NCBI GenBank assembly: GCA_016208645.1
Contig: JACQXP010000207.1
Coordinates: 1 to 8,853, forward strand
Direction of reading: 5' to 3'
Source: Candidatus Methylomirabilota bacterium
Lineage (GTDB): Bacteria > Methylomirabilota > Methylomirabilia > Methylomirabilales > 2-02-FULL-66-22
DNA: 8,853 nt
Shown here: positions 1 to 6,302 of the stretch, one piece after another
Layout: each line of letters opens with the position of its first letter
How positions within the stretch are numbered: the first letter of the stretch is position 1
Program-made: the position numbers and the translations under genes
The notes under the pieces: generated by a model
What the model saw: only the letters and a program-made list of their open reading frames with translations
What the model was told of the DNA's origin: nothing
Database searches by the model: none

Positions 1-2
1 CG

Positions 3-644
3 CACCTCGACAAAGCCCGACTCCTGCCGGTCCAAACCATGCCGACCATCGGCGACCGGATCACCGAGAAGGGCGTGGCATGGGCCTGGTACTCGGGCGG
101 CTGGAACGAGGCCGAGGCCGGCACGGTCAAGGAAGGAACGTTCAGCTATCACCACCAGCCCTTCGCCTTCTTCAAGCGCTTCCAGAAGGTGGCGCCGGAC
201 CGGGCCCGGCACCTCAAGGATCTGGAGGACTTCCTCGCCGACACCCAGAAGGGCACGCTGCCCGCGGTCGCCTTCTACAAGCCGCGGCGCGGCATCAACC
301 AGCACCCGAGTGGGAGCGACGTCGTCTCGAGCGACCGCCATGTCGGCGAGATCATCCAGAGGCTCGAAACGAGCCCGCAATGGGCGCGGATGGCGGTGAT
401 CGTCACCTACGATGAGAACGGCGGCTTCTGGGATCACGTGGTGCCGCCCACCCGGGACCGCTGGGGGCCGGGCACGCGGGTGCCGGCCATCATCGTATCG
501 CCCTTCGCCAAGCGCGGCTTCGTGGACCACACGCCGTACGACACCACCTCGATCCTCAAGCTGATCGAGACGCGCTTCGGGCTGGCGCCGCTGACCGCCG
601 CCGACGCGAAGGCCAACTACCTGGTCGCCGCATTCCAGTTCTGA
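3..644 (+). CDS. Phosphoesterase family protein (acid phosphatase / phospholipase C-like), 3' part only
   Basis: The frame is open from the left edge of the window, so the true start lies outside; 213 residues are visible, with an in-frame ATG at 39 that is probably internal (MPTIGDR is a conserved stretch, not a start). The family (PF04185, bacterial AcpA-type acid phosphatases and phospholipase C) hydrolyses phosphate esters, usually in the periplasm or outside the cell. Visible hallmarks in order are WAWYSGGWN, YHHQPFAFF, VAFYKPRRGINQHP, the metal-site segment VTYDENGGFWDHV, then GTRVPAIIVSPFAKRGFVDHTPYD and ILKLIETRFGL, ending at an FQF tail as is usual for the family. No internal break is seen. 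Substrate and signal peptide cannot be judged because the N-terminal half is missing. The family call is firm; phosphatase versus phospholipase is open. Confidence 0.88.
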   Translation, partial: HLDKARLLPVQTMPTIGDRITEKGVAWAWYSGGWNEAEAGTVKEGTFSYHHQPFAFFKRFQKVAPDRARHLKDLEDFLADTQKGTLPAVAFYKPRRGINQHPSGSDVVSSDRHVGEIIQRLETSPQWARMAVIVTYDENGGFWDHVVPPTRDRWGPGTRVPAIIVSPFAKRGFVDHTPYDTTSILKLIETRFGLAPLTAADAKANYLVAAFQF

Positions 645-691
645 GGACGTCCCCGCAAGACAGGACGGAGCGCAGCCAGGTCCTGATTGTG

Positions 692-711
692 GGGGTCGGG
701 GCTTGATCATT
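692..711 (+). repeat. REP-like element, copy 1
   Basis: The 20 bases here match 2014-2033 at 17 of 20 positions (GGGGTC-GG--CTTGAT-ATT). A nearby GATTGT also precedes both copies, though at different distances. The motif GGGGTCAGG(T/C)CTTG resembles repetitive extragenic palindromes associated with REP-associated transposases in many bacteria; no such transposase is visible here. It lies in the gap between the phosphoesterase stop and the damaged methyltransferase. Confidence 0.45.
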
Positions 712-770
712 GAATCCGGGACGTTGCCGAGCATGTCAAGTTGCTGGGCCCCGCCTCAGCTATCGTTTGC

Positions 771-1091
771 ATGCCGGCCACGACCCTCTCTACGGCGGCT
801 CATCCGAAACTGGATGCTAAGGTAGAGCAATTCCTGGAAAGCAATCGGCATCGCTGGAACGCGTGGAACGTCCCCTTCGAGGACGGGAAGATTCTGTACG
901 GCCTCTATTTCAAGGATCTTGACACCAAGGTCGCGGTCGGCGGCTGCTTCACCGCCCATAATACGTTGCGGATCTACGCCCAGGAAGTGAAAGATTTCCT
1001 GGTGTACGTGAAGTCCAAGCCCAATTACAGGACACGCATCGAGCAGGGAAGTGGTGAGGGGATTTCCATCAGCTGCAAAACGGCGCCGTAA
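771..1091 (+). CDS. O-methyltransferase with the central SAM-binding domain missing (probable pseudogene)
   Basis: This 106-residue ORF reads as the two ends of a class I SAM-dependent O-methyltransferase joined together. Residues 11-45 (HPKLDAKVEQFLESNR... to DGKILYGL) match the N-terminal helix region that normally leads into the ALEIGTSTGHS SAM-binding motif. Residues 46-106 (YFKDLDTKVAVGGCFTAHNT ... YRTRIEQGSGEGISIS) match the family C-terminus, which normally follows the DADKDWY segment. The glycine-rich motif and acidic metal and cofactor residues between them are absent, so about 100 or more residues are lost in frame; the family is usually about 215-260 residues. The join lies near 900-908. 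It cannot be an active methyltransferase. ATG 771 is the first ATG; the frame is open back to 714, and TTG 741 would add a hydrophobic LLGPASAIVC stretch, perhaps the end of an eroded signal peptide. No clear ribosome binding site is visible. Confidence 0.7.
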   Translation: MPATTLSTAAHPKLDAKVEQFLESNRHRWNAWNVPFEDGKILYGLYFKDLDTKVAVGGCFTAHNTLRIYAQEVKDFLVYVKSKPNYRTRIEQGSGEGISISCKTAP

Positions 1092-1095
1092 TCGC

Positions 1096-1347
1096 CAAGA
1101 GAATGAACACGAGGGGACCCTGCCGCTATCGTCGCCTTGCGGCTCCCCCCCATTTCAGGCGGGAAAGCCTAAAGGCTCCGTCGGCCCCTTCCCTCGCGCC
1201 GGCCAGCCGGCACCTTCCGTCGTCTCGACCTCACCCGTCACTCCGCCGCACAACCCAGGCCTCCCACTTGACATGCCCGCGGGGCTCGGCGTAGCTTCTC
1301 GTTCGGGCGGCCAGCGGGGGTCGAGGCGGCGCATAAAGAGTCAATAG
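1096..1347. other. Gap with no recognisable gene
   Basis: Frames are open here, but their products are proline-, arginine- and serine-rich and look like GC-rich shadows. I recognise no domain, tRNA or terminator. The only items seen are a small AGCC-TAAA-GGCT stem near 1170 and a TTGACA box at 1268, listed separately. Confidence 0.5.
1268..1297 (+). promoter_or_regulatory. Candidate promoter for the DUF6883/DUF4926 pair
   Basis: A perfect -35 box TTGACA (1268-1273) is followed after 18 bases by TAGCTT (1292-1297), which matches the -10 consensus at only three of six positions. It sits 50-65 bases before the first gene of the pair and points toward it. The weak -10 makes this tentative. Confidence 0.25.
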
Positions 1348-1359
1348 GTGGCAAGGAAA

Positions 1360-1695
1360 ATGAAGCTGCCAGCCGACGCAGTGATCTCGATGGAGAAGCT
1401 GAAGAGCTACTTATTGACGGAACTGCCCAGGGGCGACAAATCTCGATTTTTGGCTGAAGCGGGGTATACTACGGTCAACGCTGAACTGCTTGAACGTGAT
1501 CTGCGAGGACAGATTCTCAGTTGCGAGGCGACTCCGTTGCCTGCGCGGGGGTATGGAGATCGCTATGAGATTCGGGGTATCCTCCGTGGGCCAAACGGGG
1601 TGGAATTGCCGGTTCGTACGATCTGGATGCGGGAATTCGCCACGGGTGTCGTCAAATTCATCACGCTGATCCCCCTCAGGAGGGAACGGCCATGA
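1360..1695 (+). CDS. DUF6883 domain protein
   Basis: A small soluble protein of 111 residues that resembles the DUF6883 family: a start MKLPADAVISMEKLKSYLL, a central alpha/beta region with a hydrophobic helix (LLERDLRGQIL), and a closing beta-rich part (RYEIRGILRGPNG, then VRTIWMREFATGVVKFITLIPL). The biochemical role of the family is unknown. I chose ATG 1360 because AGGTGG at 1346-1351 is well spaced and relatives begin with MKLP-like residues; GTG 1348 is an in-frame alternative adding MARK. Its stop overlaps the start of the next gene (ATGA at 1692-1695), so the two are translated as a coupled unit. No signal peptide or membrane segment is seen. Base use is less extreme in GC than in the flanking catabolic genes, as expected of an accessory module. 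Pairing with DUF4926 suggests a two-component effector/immunity or toxin-antitoxin-like role, which is inference only. Confidence 0.7.
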   Translation: MKLPADAVISMEKLKSYLLTELPRGDKSRFLAEAGYTTVNAELLERDLRGQILSCEATPLPARGYGDRYEIRGILRGPNGVELPVRTIWMREFATGVVKFITLIPLRRERP

Positions 1696-1943
1696 AGTTC
1701 CAACTCTACAAACAAGTCGCACTGACGCGAGACATTCCGGAAGATGGTCTCCGGAAGGGTGATGTTGCCACGGTAGTTGATCACCATACGCATCCGGAAC
1801 CCGGCGGAGAAGACGGCTATTCCATCGAAGTGTTCAATGCTGTCGGCGATACCCTTGTGGTGACACTGGTGCCCGAGTCGGCGATCGAAGCCCTTCGAGA
1901 CGACCAGGTTCTATCGGTCAGGCTCTTGGCTAAGACCGCCTGA
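1692..1943 (+). CDS. DUF4926 domain protein
   Basis: An 83-residue protein matching the DUF4926 pattern: an opening segment (KQVALTRDIPEDGLRKGDVATVVD), a variable HPEPGGEDGYSIEVF region, and closing hydrophobic strands with LVVTLVPESAIEAL. The ALTRDIPEDGLRKGD segment is the family hallmark and suggests a small SH3-like or KOW-like beta-barrel. The start overlaps the upstream stop by four bases and is preceded by a strong ribosome binding site AGGAGGGA at 1678-1685, so expression should be high and tied to the DUF6883 gene. DUF4926 genes are commonly found as the small downstream partner of larger DUF proteins; a protective (immunity- or antitoxin-like) function is often suspected but I know of no proof. 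No membrane segment or signal peptide is present. Function is unassigned. Confidence 0.72.
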   Translation: MKFQLYKQVALTRDIPEDGLRKGDVATVVDHHTHPEPGGEDGYSIEVFNAVGDTLVVTLVPESAIEALRDDQVLSVRLLAKTA

Positions 1944-2001
1944 TCGGCCCTCCCCCTACCCTCGGCGACCCATTCGGCTCGATTGTAGACACTCTGTGGT
2001 C

Positions 2002-2033
2002 GGGGTCAGGGTTGGGGTCAGGCCTTGATAATT
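2002..2033 (+). repeat. REP-like element, copy 2, with an internal tandem GGGGTCAGG
   Basis: GGGGTCAGG occurs twice 12 bases apart (2002-2010 and 2014-2022). The second occurrence begins the 20-base block (2014-2033) that matches 692-711 at 17 of 20 positions. The element lies between the DUF4926 stop and the broken DinB gene, as expected of a REP or RAYT-type intergenic repeat. Confidence 0.45.
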
Positions 2034-2076
2034 TGCTAATCGAACCGCGACACCCCTGGGGGAGGAGGGGCCTACG

Positions 2077-2267
2077 ATGCCGGACGATAAGGCGCTGCGT
2101 GAGGCCGTGCTGACCCTGCTGCGCGGCGGCAGGGCGCATGTCAGCTTCGAGAAGGCGGTCGCCAAGCTGCCGGAAGACCTCCGGGGGAAGAAGCCGCGCG
2201 GGGTCCCCTACACGCCGTGGGCCAGTTGATCCTCCTGCGGCGGCTCTTGGGGGCGTGGCGGGAGTAG
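2077..2267 (+). pseudogene. DinB-family protein remnant: N-terminus joined out of frame to its C-terminus
   Basis: ATG 2077 follows a strong ribosome binding site (GGAGGAGG at 2061-2068, 8 bases away) and opens a 50-residue frame, MPDDKALREAVLTLLRGG... to GVPYTPWAS, stopping at 2227-2229. This matches the N-terminal helix of DinB/YfiT-like four-helix proteins, which usually continues after the PW with a QLLEHLRIAQWD-type segment. In another frame, bases 2220-2267 read GQLILLRRLLGAWRE and stop, which is the usual C-terminal end of the same family (the HLGQLVLLRR-LGAW helix). The two ends therefore meet near 2218-2222 with about 100 residues missing and a frame change. The metal-binding histidines normally found in the middle and before GQL are gone, so no active protein is possible. 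The short length hides it from ordinary gene finding. Confidence 0.65.
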
Positions 2268-2302
2268 GAGGTGGGGAGGAGACGGCGCGGAAGGAAGGCG
2301 GC

Positions 2303-2472
2303 TCACACGCTCGGCAGCTCTTCGGTCCCGTTCCGCCCCATCATCAGGGCCACGATGCGCTACGGGTCGGCCTCCGCTTTGGGAAGGACGCTCACCAGGT
2401 CCCCGTGGTGCAGGATGGCGATCCGGTCCGCGATCCGGAAGACGTGCAGCAGGTTGTGGCTGATGACGATGC
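2303..2472 (-). pseudogene. Sugar ABC transporter ATPase, C-terminal remnant with a nonsense codon
   Basis: Read on the minus strand from about 2472, the sequence encodes ISHNLLHVFRIADRIAILHHG, the H-loop (switch histidine) and following strand of an ABC ATPase of the RbsA/XylG type, then DLVSVLPKAEADP. A TAG codon at 2360-2362 interrupts it; the same frame then continues RIVALMMGRNGTEELPSV to a TGA at 2303-2305, the normal end of such an ATPase. Relatives have Glu at this point (DPERIV), so a single GAG-to-TAG change at base 2362 explains the stop. Walker A, the Q-loop, the signature motif and Walker B are all absent from the window. Only about 55 residues of the ATPase survive, fused to the permease gene. 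Confidence 0.65.
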
Positions 2473-3196
2473 CCGCCAGGCCAGCCAGGGCCCCGCTAAG
2501 CGTGTAGACCTGGATCCGGTTCCAGATGACGTTGATCCCGAGGACGTGGGCGGCATCCGGGTTGGCCCCGACCAGGTTCACATGGCGCCCGAAGATCGTG
2601 TGCTTCATCAGCAGGGCGAGGACCACGTACATCGCCAGCCAGGCCAGGACCGGCACCGGGACCAGCCACACATAGCCGGAGCCGAGGAAGGTGAAGAGAG
2701 GATGCGGGCCCAGGACGAGGACGTTGCTGCCCTGGGAGTAGAGGTAGACGAGGCCGCGGGCAAAGATCAGCGTCGCCAGGGTGGCCACGAAGGGCTGCAG
2801 GCGGAGGAGGGCGATCATCAGGCCGTTGGTGAAGCCCAGCAGGACGCCCACCAGCAGGGCGATGGACCAGGCCGCCCCCACCCCCCAGGGCTGCAGCCCC
2901 GCGGCGAGGACGGCGGCCAGCCCCGCCACCGAGCCGACCGACAGGTCCACGCCCCGGTTCAAGATCACCACGGTCATGCCCAGCGCGGTGATCCCCATCA
3001 TGCTCGTCCCGCGCAGGATGTTCATGATGTTGCGGACGGTGAGGAAGTATTGCGAGAGGAGGGTAGAGATCCCGAAGAGCAGGACGATCACGCCGATGTT
3101 GCTCCAGCGCAGGAGCGTCTGGGTCCAACCGCCCCCGGGGGCCTCCGCGTGCGCGGCGGCGGGCGGGGTTGCCGCCCGGGTGGTCTCTTGGTTCAT
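2360..3196 (-). CDS. RbsC-like sugar ABC transporter permease, truncated and fused to ATPase C-terminus
   Basis: The ORF gives 278 residues. Residues 1-25 form a polar leader, and from about 33 to 245 there are several hydrophobic membrane helices typical of the BPD_transp_2 permease family (ribose/xylose type), including RGVDLSVGSVAGLAA (81-95, the family GGIDLSVGS motif), GFTNGLMIALLRLQPFVATL (121-140) and YTLSGALAGLAGIVI (231-245). A normal permease is about 320-340 residues and continues with two or more further helices; here residue 246 onward switches to the H-loop segment of an ABC ATPase. The protein is thus a permease lacking its last helices with a foreign soluble tail, probably non-functional. 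The start (3196) overlaps the stop of the upstream hotdog gene as ATGA, so it belongs to that operon and would be translated by coupling. No periplasmic binding protein gene is in the window. A longer in-frame start at 3253 lies inside the upstream gene and is unlikely. Confidence 0.75.
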   Translation of the reverse strand: MNQETTRAATPPAAAHAEAPGGGWTQTLLRWSNIGVIVLLFGISTLLSQYFLTVRNIMNILRGTSMMGITALGMTVVILNRGVDLSVGSVAGLAAVLAAGLQPWGVGAAWSIALLVGVLLGFTNGLMIALLRLQPFVATLATLIFARGLVYLYSQGSNVLVLGPHPLFTFLGSGYVWLVPVPVLAWLAMYVVLALLMKHTIFGRHVNLVGANPDAAHVLGINVIWNRIQVYTLSGALAGLAGIVISHNLLHVFRIADRIAILHHGDLVSVLPKAEADP

Positions 3197-4170
3197 TCTG
3201 CGACAGCGCTGGCCCGGCCGACCGTCACCAGCTCTCCCCGCTGATTCTTGCACCAGACGTCAAGCCAGAGCCGGCTGCGCCCCCCCTCCTCTTCCAGTCG
3301 CTTCACCATCCCCGAGGCCGTGATGGTGTCCCGGACGATCACAGGACGGATGAAGGCTGTGGAGAGACGCCCCGTCGTCAGCCAGGACGGCCCGAAGAAG
3401 CTCACGCACAGCTCGGAGATGTAGGCCGCCGAGCAGAGGCCCTGCATGACGGCATCTGGCTGGCCCCGATGCCGGGCGTCTTCCGGATCGGTGTGAATGT
3501 TCACCCACATTGTCCTGGCACCGCCTTCCACCCAACCGTACGGAAAGCCCGAGTACGCCACACTCTGTTCGAAGGAGGTCCGCTTCGCCACCGATCCAAG
3601 GACGGCTCCGGCCGGAACCCCCTTGCCGGCCCGGCTCACCACGGGTGCCCCGCTGGGCACGTCGCCGGTGATGGCATCCGGCGGTGGCGTGCTCATCCCC
3701 TGTCCCACCGGGATACTGGCACCCATGCCGACGGTCTCTGTGGCTCGCATGCGCACACAGGGCTGCCCCGTGGCGTCCAGAACCTCTCCCTCCAGGACCC
3801 GGTAGTTCTGGGCGCGTTTCTGGTACTTCTCCGTGTGCCTCCCCTTGATCGTCACCTTCTGGCCGACGAATGTGGGCTTGAGGAATTCCAATTCGTTGCG
3901 GGCGTGCAGGCCCCCCTGGAAATGGGGGGGATTCGCGTCGTACCCCAGGGTGAAGAGCATCAGGATGTCGGTGGCCAAGAGGGTGGGATGGCCTATGCGA
4001 CCCCCGAGGGGTGATCCCTGGAAGTACCAGGCCCCATAATCATCCACGGCAAAGGCATGGAGCTTGAGCTTCAATTCCGAGAGGGTTCCCTCCACCGGCC
4101 CGAACTCCTCACCAATCTCGATCGCGTCCCAGGTGTACGGCTTCAGCGTGCTGGCTCGAGTGACCCCCAT
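3193..4170 (-). CDS. Double-hotdog MaoC-like dehydratase/hydratase
   Basis: A 325-residue cytoplasmic protein with two hotdog folds. The N-terminal one (about 12-148) resembles the FAS1-like/MaoC N-terminal dehydratase domain (GGRIGHPTLLATDIL at 56-70, LEFLKPTFVGQKVTIKG at 94-110). The C-terminal one (about 190-322) carries NIHTDPEDA (224-232) followed by VMQGLCSAAYISEL and RLSTAFIRPVIVRDTITASG, the MaoC core. Known relatives add or remove water on CoA thioesters. His226 fits the catalytic histidine of the hydratase-2 motif, but the usual partner Asp five residues earlier is Met221 here, so activity may differ. The start at 4170 has a strong ribosome binding site (GGGAGGAA, about 6 bases upstream). 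It follows a CoA transferase by about 100 bases and overlaps the permease start, suggesting hydration or dehydration of the CoA ester made by its neighbour. Mesaconyl- or itaconyl-type CoA substrates are possible but unproven. Confidence 0.78.
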   Translation of the reverse strand: MGVTRASTLKPYTWDAIEIGEEFGPVEGTLSELKLKLHAFAVDDYGAWYFQGSPLGGRIGHPTLLATDILMLFTLGYDANPPHFQGGLHARNELEFLKPTFVGQKVTIKGRHTEKYQKRAQNYRVLEGEVLDATGQPCVRMRATETVGMGASIPVGQGMSTPPPDAITGDVPSGAPVVSRAGKGVPAGAVLGSVAKRTSFEQSVAYSGFPYGWVEGGARTMWVNIHTDPEDARHRGQPDAVMQGLCSAAYISELCVSFFGPSWLTTGRLSTAFIRPVIVRDTITASGMVKRLEEEGGRSRLWLDVWCKNQRGELVTVGRASAVAE

Positions 4171-4270
4171 CGTGATTCCTCCCGCCGTCCAAGAATGTGT
4201 GGAGCGGGCGTGTCGGTTGGGACATCAGATCCGCGTTCTCCGACCCGCAACCCCCGCCTTTCCCGGCCGT

Positions 4271-5452
4271 TCAGAACGCGCCCGCCGCCCGCAGCACCTC
4301 GACTTCGCCCCCGGTGAGGCCGAGCCAATCGGCAAGCACCTCTTCCGTGTGTTCCCCCAGGCGGGGCGGCCGGCCGCGGCGCGGGCTCCCCTCGTTGTGC
4401 AATCGGATGGGGGGCGCCAGCACGGGGACGCGTCCCAGGGGGGGATACTCGACCTCCACCACGGTCTGGTTGGCCTGGAACTGGGGATCCTTGACCAGCG
4501 CCGGGATGTCCAGGACCGGGCCGCAGGGGATCGAGTGGCGTTCCATGCTGGAGACGATCTCCTCCGTGGTCCGGGTGCCCATCCAGGCCTGGACCTCCTG
4601 GTCCAGGGCTTCGGCGTGCCGCTGCCGGCTGACGACGTCCGCGAAGCGGGGATCCCGGAGCAGGTCCTCCCGCCCGATGGCCCGGGCCAGATCCTCCCAC
4701 ATGTCCTGGGTCAGGACCTCGATGGTGATGTGGCCGTCGCGGGCCTGGTAGATGTTGCCCGGCGCGATCAGGGGATTCCGGTTGCCCTGGCGCCGCGGCG
4801 CCTGGCCCGTCAGCAGGTACCGGCTCACGCTGGTGTTCAGGATGGAGACGAGCGAGTCCAGCAGGTTGGTCTGCACCCACTGGCCGCGGCCCGTCTGCTC
4901 CCGCAGGTGGAGCGCCAGGAGCGCGCCGATGGCCGCGTACAGGCCGGTCACGAAATCGGCGACGTAGGTTCCGGTCAGCGTGGGCGGCCCGGCCCCCTCG
5001 CCCGTCATGCTGGCCAGCCCGCTCATGCCCTGGATGATCTCGTCGAAGGCGGGGCGGCCGGTGTAGGGGCCCTGGATCCCGAATCCCGAGATGGAGACCA
5101 TGATGAGGCCGGGATTCGCCGGCGCCAGCGACTCGTATCCGAGCCCCATCTTCTCCATGGTGCCCGCGCGGAAGTTTTCGATCAGGATGTCCGCCTTGGC
5201 GATCAGCCGTCGAAGCAGCGCGAGCCCCTCGGGAGAGCGGAAGTTGATGGTGACGCCGCGCTTGCTCCCGTTGTAGGCGATGAAGTAGAGGCTTTCCTCC
5301 TGGACGAAGGGGGGCAGGTGCCGGGCCGGCTCACCATCCGGCTTCTCCACCTTGACGACGTCGGCGCCGTTGTCGCCGAGGATCTGGCAGCAGAATGGGC
5401 CTGCCACGAATCGGGACAGGTCCAGGACTCGAACGTCGGTGAGCGCCCGCAT
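4271..5452 (-). CDS. Class III CoA transferase (CaiB/BaiF family)
   Basis: The 393-residue protein spans the whole family: MRALTDVRVLDLSRFVAGPF at the start, LGDNGADVVKVEKPDGEPAR (25-44), the NGSKRGVTINFRSPEG segment (61-76), ADILIENFRAGTMEKMGLGY (87-106), the ISGFGIQGPYTGRPAFDEI region, and TGRGQWVQTNLLDSLVSIL, where Asp199 fits the catalytic aspartate that forms the acyl anhydride. It ends with LGEHTEEVLADWLGL. These enzymes move CoA from one acyl-CoA to a free carboxylic acid in the cytoplasm. I chose ATG 5452 because GTGAGGGG lies 9 bases upstream; ATG 5461, three codons earlier, is possible but has no spacing for a ribosome binding site. An apparent in-frame extension to 5716 runs through the IclR gene and is spurious. 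The gene starts 32 bases after the IclR stop, so the two are likely cotranscribed. The acid substrate cannot be told from sequence. Confidence 0.88.
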   Translation of the reverse strand: MRALTDVRVLDLSRFVAGPFCCQILGDNGADVVKVEKPDGEPARHLPPFVQEESLYFIAYNGSKRGVTINFRSPEGLALLRRLIAKADILIENFRAGTMEKMGLGYESLAPANPGLIMVSISGFGIQGPYTGRPAFDEIIQGMSGLASMTGEGAGPPTLTGTYVADFVTGLYAAIGALLALHLREQTGRGQWVQTNLLDSLVSILNTSVSRYLLTGQAPRRQGNRNPLIAPGNIYQARDGHITIEVLTQDMWEDLARAIGREDLLRDPRFADVVSRQRHAEALDQEVQAWMGTRTTEEIVSSMERHSIPCGPVLDIPALVKDPQFQANQTVVEVEYPPLGRVPVLAPPIRLHNEGSPRRGRPPRLGEHTEEVLADWLGLTGGEVEVLRAAGAF

Positions 5453-5484
5453 GCGGAGCATCCCCTCACGCCCGTCAGGTGCGA

Positions 5485-6276
5485 TCAGTGTCCTTCCGAC
5501 CCGCGCGAGCCGTCGGCCGGCCCGCCCAGGGTGGCCGAGAGCGCGCGCGCGTGCTTTTGCAGGAGCGGCGCCAGGGCGTCGGCGTCCTCCTCGCTGAAGC
5601 GGGGGTCGGGGCCGGAGATGCAGAGGCTTCCGAGGACCCCTCCGCGGTGGTCGAAGATGGGCACGGCCACGCCCCGCGCGCCGACATACATCTGCTGGAA
5701 GCTGACCGCGAAGCACTGGGCGCGGATGTGGGCGAGAAGGCGCTGGAGTTCCTGTCGGTCCGTGACCGTGTAGGGCGTCATGGCCTTGAGGCCGTGTTGC
5801 TGGATGTACCGAGTGAGAAACTCGCCGGGAAGGAAGGCCAGGACCGCGCGACCGGCCGCGGGGGCGTGGAGGGGCAACCCCCGCCCGCGCTCGGGCATGA
5901 AGCGGATCATGTTCGGGCTGGTGACCGCCTCGGCACAGACCACCTGGTGGCCTTGCAGCAGGAAGAGTTGGGAGGTTTCCCCGGACCGCGTCGCCAGATC
6001 CTCGAGATAGGGGATCACGATCTTCGTGATGTCCAGGTTGGCCTGGATGGCGGCCTGGAGCCGGAGCAGTCCCGCGTCCAGGACGTACTTTCTGGATACG
6101 GGATCTCGGATGATCACCTGTTTCTTGCGACAGGTTGCGAGCAGGCGGTACGCGGTGCTCTGCGGGATGTCCAGAGCGATCGAGATCTCGTGGAGGGAGA
6201 GCGCCGGGCGATTGTGGGAGAAGAGGAAGAGAAGATCAATGCCCCTCTCCAGGGATTTGAGAGTTTTCGTCGGCAT
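5485..6276 (-). CDS. IclR-family transcriptional regulator
   Basis: A 263-residue regulator of normal family length. Residues 5-70 form the winged helix-turn-helix (SLERGIDLLFLF, then LSLHEISIALDIPQSTAYRL as helices 2-3, and the wing RDPVSRKYVLDAG). Residues 78-250 form the effector-binding domain (IVIPYLEDLATRSGETSQLFLLQG; RGLPLHAPAAGRAVLAFLP at 122-140; GARGVAVPIFDHRGGVLGSL at 199-218, closing with SGPDPRFSEEDA). IclR proteins bind DNA as dimers or tetramers and respond to small aromatic or carboxylic acids. Being the first gene of the operon with a CoA transferase and hydratase downstream, it probably controls them and itself. The start at 6276 has only a weak ribosome binding site (GTGAGAAA). 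An AT-rich intergenic region lies directly upstream and is shared with the divergent WYL gene. Confidence 0.9.
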   Translation of the reverse strand: MPTKTLKSLERGIDLLFLFSHNRPALSLHEISIALDIPQSTAYRLLATCRKKQVIIRDPVSRKYVLDAGLLRLQAAIQANLDITKIVIPYLEDLATRSGETSQLFLLQGHQVVCAEAVTSPNMIRFMPERGRGLPLHAPAAGRAVLAFLPGEFLTRYIQQHGLKAMTPYTVTDRQELQRLLAHIRAQCFAVSFQQMYVGARGVAVPIFDHRGGVLGSLCISGPDPRFSEEDADALAPLLQKHARALSATLGGPADGSRGSEGH

Positions 6277-6302
6277 GAATATTTCTCACTATGCGCAAAG
6301 CG

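Noticed and set aside
1051..1347. Plus-strand ORFs of 98 and 63 codons between the methyltransferase remnant and the DUF6883 gene
   Set aside because: The products are low-complexity and overlap the methyltransferase end; no motif or convincing ribosome binding site.
2138..3244. Plus-strand ORF of 368 codons opposite the permease
   Set aside because: It is antisense to clear permease membrane helices; its product is rich in His, Gln, Asp, Gly and Arg with no domain, typical of a GC-rich shadow.
5453..5716. 88-codon N-terminal extension of the CoA transferase
   Set aside because: It overlaps the IclR gene in another frame and is Arg/Ala/Pro-rich; the family begins at MRALTDVRVLDLS.
4064..5773. 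Plus-strand ORF of 569 codons opposite the hotdog and CoA transferase genes
   Set aside because: The minus strand carries a full, well-conserved CoA transferase here; the plus product is low-complexity and matches nothing I know.
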